From Chromatiales bacterium (GTDB taxonomy: Bacteria; Pseudomonadota; Gammaproteobacteria; Chromatiales; Chromatiaceae), in contig JAHEIA010000018.1 in NCBI GenBank assembly GCA_024639625.1, positions 1 through 13,656 of the forward strand: a DNA stretch of 13,656 nt. Reading direction: 5' to 3'. A program made the translations under genes and the position numbers. This document shows positions 11,821 to 13,656 of this stretch, piece after piece (position 1 is the stretch's first letter; every line of letters begins with the position of its first letter). A model generated the notes under the pieces. It saw nothing but the letters and a program-made list of their open reading frames with translations. It was not told the DNA's origin and did no database searches.

Positions 11821-12333
11821 CTACTCGTCGATCACCCTCGCCTCGGGATTCGGGTATTTCGCCACGGCGCTCGGCGGCAACTTGTGCTGGGCAGCCTGAT
11901 GCAGCACGTCCGATTCGGTGATGATCAGGATCAGCACCGTGACCATAACCGGCAACAAACCGGTCCCACCGATCAATGCATAGACCGCCTCCTTCATGAC
12001 CCCCAGGTATTGGTAGGCGGCCCAGCCGCAAACCACGATCACCAGCAGCAGGCAGATCATCATCAAGAAGACCTTACTGCGGGTCGCCGCGATCTGCCAG
12101 TGACACATGACGAACCAGGAGTCTACCGAGCGAGATCTTCGCGCCCGCCAAAGGATGTAGCACAGCACGCCAAGCGAAATCATTGGCACCAGCGCCAACG
12201 GCTGCCAATAGGAACCGACTACTCCTAACGACGCAACAAACCAGAGTATGTGGTTGGCGATGAGATTGGCCAGAAAAATTTCGTGAGGAATCTTGGCCTT
12301 ATGGCTTTCTTTGTCTGTGATTTCGAACTTCAT
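11821..12333 (-). CDS. Unrecognised four-helix membrane protein
   Basis: 170 aa; I do not recognise the family and assign no function. The sequence shows a polar N-terminus (1-20), four hydrophobic segments at about 23-41, 44-62, 86-108 and 117-139, a positively charged loop between the second and third (WRARRSRSVDSWF, 62-74, then MCHWQIAATRSK), and a polar tail with PPSAVAKYPNPEARVIDE. By the positive-inside rule both ends and the 62-86 loop are probably cytoplasmic. Start ATG 12333-12331 has GGGAG/AAGG sequence just upstream. It is convergent with fnr (40-nt spacer without a clear terminator) and lies between the fnr and ccoS genes, so a role tied to respiration or its regulation is possible, but this is only contextual. 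Confidence 0.75.
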   Translation of the reverse strand: MKFEITDKESHKAKIPHEIFLANLIANHILWFVASLGVVGSYWQPLALVPMISLGVLCYILWRARRSRSVDSWFVMCHWQIAATRSKVFLMMICLLLVIVVCGWAAYQYLGVMKEAVYALIGGTGLLPVMVTVLILIITESDVLHQAAQHKLPPSAVAKYPNPEARVIDE

Positions 12334-12735
12334 CGCCTTCTACTCCCGGTCTCTGGACAGCGCGAACCGAAACTCTGGCATGCAGTTCCGGCGTAGGCCT
12401 GCGGGCCGACAACCGCCCCTTCGCGCCGGGCACGGGGGGGAAAATTACCACCATGGAGCGAGAATTGCACTGACCGCGAGCATGACCCTGTAGCGCGACG
12501 CCCGGTTTCCGGCAGCATAGGAAATCCGTTACAGTGTAGTCTTGCCGCGAGGTCGCGAGCCGCTCCCGGGGTTGCGAGTCGGCACCCTTGCCCGAGCAGT
12601 TCGATAGGTCTCCCATACTTCCGCGGGGAGGAGCGCCGCCAAGTAGCGGCCGACCTGGCAGCGCCGGGCACCGGGTGGCGACCCTATCGGGCGATCCGTC
12701 ACCGCCCATCAGCAACAGGCTCAGCATTCGCAGCG
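12334..12735. other. 402-nt divergent intergenic region with no convincing gene
   Basis: Lies between two divergent unknown genes and must hold promoters for both. The reading frames crossing it have no good starts and change composition, so I call none. Noted items: a G7 run at 12434-12440, a small inverted repeat CGCGA-GG-TCGCG (12546-12557), and GCCGC/GCGGC arms around a 6-nt loop at about 12636-12651. The only -10-like element on the plus strand is TACAGT (12530-12535), without a good -35. No tRNA, SRP RNA or tmRNA signature was recognised. An unrecognised small RNA cannot be excluded. Confidence 0.5.
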
Positions 12736-13434
12736 ATGGAGAAAAAGATCTTTTTTGGCGTATTCTTCGGCAGCCTACTAGCGGTAGCCGCGGCCATCTT
12801 TCTGCCGGGCGGCCGTACTCCAGGCGACGCACCGTTGCTGCCATGGGATATTCAGGTCGATGCTCGCGGAAACAACCGGGTCTTGGGTGTCGTACTCGGC
12901 GAAACCACACTCGCCGAAGCCGAGCAACGCTACCGAGATTCCGCTACTGTCAATCTGTTCCTGTCTCCCGACGGTGAGTACTCAGCAGAGGCCTATTTTC
13001 AGCGCCTGTTTCTCAGCGGCATCAAGGCCGATCTGGTGCTCGCGCTCGATCTGCCCCCGGATCTTGCCCGGGAGATGTACGAGCGGGGACTGCGTGTGAG
13101 CCAGCTTGCGAGCGGAAACCAGAAGATCGACCTGCGGGAAAGGGACCTTGAGCGAATCGCTGGGATGCCCATCACACACATCACCTACCTGCCTGCCCTC
13201 GATCTCGACTCGGAACTGCTCGAGCAGCGCTTTGGCGTACCCGCCGAACGCTACCGCGAGGCGGAGTCGGATACGGTGCATTGGTTGTATCCGGAAAGCG
13301 GACTGGATATCGCGCTCAATCCGCAGGGCCGCGAAGTACTGCAATACGTCCAGCCGCAGGAATTCCAGCGCCTTCGCGCACCGCTGGACAACGCTGCGGC
13401 GAGCGAACGATCCGGCGGGCCTGCCACGGATTGA
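12736..13434 (+). CDS. Unrecognised exported or membrane-anchored protein with a possible two-part repeat
   Basis: 232 aa; family not recognised. Residues 1-6 are basic (MEKKIF), 7-23 form one hydrophobic segment (FGVFFGSLLAVAAAIFL), so the rest is probably periplasmic, either anchored or cleaved; there is no lipobox Cys. The soluble part seems to have two similar halves: a helix after GVVLGETTLAEAEQRYR (51-67) followed by strand-like FLSPDGEYSAEAYF, and a second helix LLEQRFGVPAERYR (161-174) followed by VHWLYPESGLDIALNPQGREVLQYV (181-205). The second half recalls small outer-membrane lipoprotein folds of the BamE/SmpA kind (helix, then W-Y, G-L, G-x-V strands), but this is only a visual resemblance. 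The start lacks a strong Shine-Dalgarno sequence. It is convergent with ccoS (35 nt) and divergent from the four-helix protein gene. Confidence 0.8.
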   Translation: MEKKIFFGVFFGSLLAVAAAIFLPGGRTPGDAPLLPWDIQVDARGNNRVLGVVLGETTLAEAEQRYRDSATVNLFLSPDGEYSAEAYFQRLFLSGIKADLVLALDLPPDLAREMYERGLRVSQLASGNQKIDLRERDLERIAGMPITHITYLPALDLDSELLEQRFGVPAERYREAESDTVHWLYPESGLDIALNPQGREVLQYVQPQEFQRLRAPLDNAAASERSGGPATD

Positions 13435-13469
13435 CCGGCCGATCGCCCGCAGCCTCCGAAGACGCCGAT

Positions 13470-13656
13470 TCAGTCTTCCGACGCCTCTTGGTCATCCTCC
13501 GCCCGGCTCTCCCGCCGGGGTTTCTTCGGCGGTTCATCGTCCTCCATGAGGATGCGATGCGCATCGCCGTCGAGATCGTCAAACTGCCCGCTGCGGGCCG
13601 CCCAAAACAACACACCGACCGCTACCAAACCAAGAATTATCATCCCCGGGATCAAA
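13470..13656 (-). CDS. ccoS: Cbb3-type cytochrome oxidase assembly protein CcoS (N-terminus beyond window edge)
   Basis: Small membrane protein needed for cofactor insertion into cbb3-type cytochrome c oxidase, the high-affinity terminal oxidase used at low oxygen. The visible part shows IPGMIILGLVAVGVLFWAA, a single membrane segment, followed by the family signature RSGQFDDLDGDAHRIL, then an acidic and basic tail (MEDDEPPKKPRRESRAEDD...). The frame runs off the right end; the leading LIP is normally preceded by a few residues, so the true start probably lies outside. ccoS usually closes a ccoNO(Q)P-ccoGHIS cluster, so those genes are expected to the right. Fnr/Anr proteins commonly activate such clusters, consistent with the nearby fnr gene. 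The stop (13472-13470) lies 35 nt from the convergent gene. Confidence 0.9.
   Translation of the reverse strand, partial: LIPGMIILGLVAVGVLFWAARSGQFDDLDGDAHRILMEDDEPPKKPRRESRAEDDQEASED

Noticed and set aside
12541..12660. Possible structured RNA such as 4.5S RNA or a tRNA in the 402-nt gap
   Set aside because: The conserved SRP loop sequence and tRNA T-arm and D-arm patterns are missing; only short isolated stems are visible.
12299..12910. Minus-strand open frame of 203 codons across the 402-nt gap
   Set aside because: It overlaps the starts of two better genes on both sides, is rich in Arg/Pro/Gly/Ser without pattern, and shows no domain or ribosome site.
13458..13478. GAAGAC/GTCTTC inverted repeat at the convergent end of the exported protein gene and ccoS, as a terminator
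   Set aside because: The stem is only 6 bp with a 9-nt loop, overlaps the ccoS stop codon, and no U-tract follows on either strand.

Overview
The window is a GC-rich gammaproteobacterial chromosome segment. Gene content and order match the widely conserved pyrG-kdsA-eno-ftsB-ispD-ispF-truD-surE-pcm-yqaA-nlpD-rpoS block. The metal-type KdsA, the Fnr/Anr regulator and the CcoS protein suggest a Chromatiales-like or other free-living, facultatively respiring gammaproteobacterium; that placement is inference. I see no mobile element, CRISPR array, tRNA or rRNA.

Region 1 (1-3576, all minus strand; transcription runs from high to low coordinates) carries surE, pcm, a DedA-family yqaA-like gene, nlpD and the first 151 codons of rpoS, whose 3' part lies beyond position 1. 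surE/pcm and pcm/yqaA overlap by a few bases, which suggests translational coupling. These are stress-survival, protein-repair and cell-separation functions.

Region 2 (3577-4313) breaks the one-way block. A SmrB-like endonuclease gene lies on the plus strand between surE and truD. It is divergent from surE, and the shared 176-nt spacer holds a perfect 19-nt inverted repeat. It is convergent with truD, only 12 nt away.

Region 3 (4326-10694, minus strand) is one compact run: pyrG, kdsA, eno, ftsB, ispD, ispF, truD. It joins CTP synthesis, KDO-8-phosphate synthesis for lipopolysaccharide, glycolysis, divisome assembly, the MEP isoprenoid pathway and tRNA pseudouridylation. Several junctions overlap by 1-4 nt, and four consecutive genes (ftsB, ispD, ispF, truD) start with GTG.

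Region 4 (10695-13656) has a different theme. An Fnr/Anr-type oxygen sensor (plus strand) is preceded by a perfect FNR box that probably controls the gene itself. Next come an unrecognised four-helix membrane protein (minus strand), a 402-nt gap with no convincing gene, an unrecognised membrane-anchored exported protein (plus strand), and the 3' part of ccoS (minus strand), an assembly factor for the microaerobic cbb3 oxidase. A cbb3/cco gene cluster probably continues beyond the right edge.

Most of the window is housekeeping and well explained. I found no clearly new multi-gene system. The least explained parts are the two unknown proteins between fnr and ccoS and the palindrome in the surE-smr spacer.
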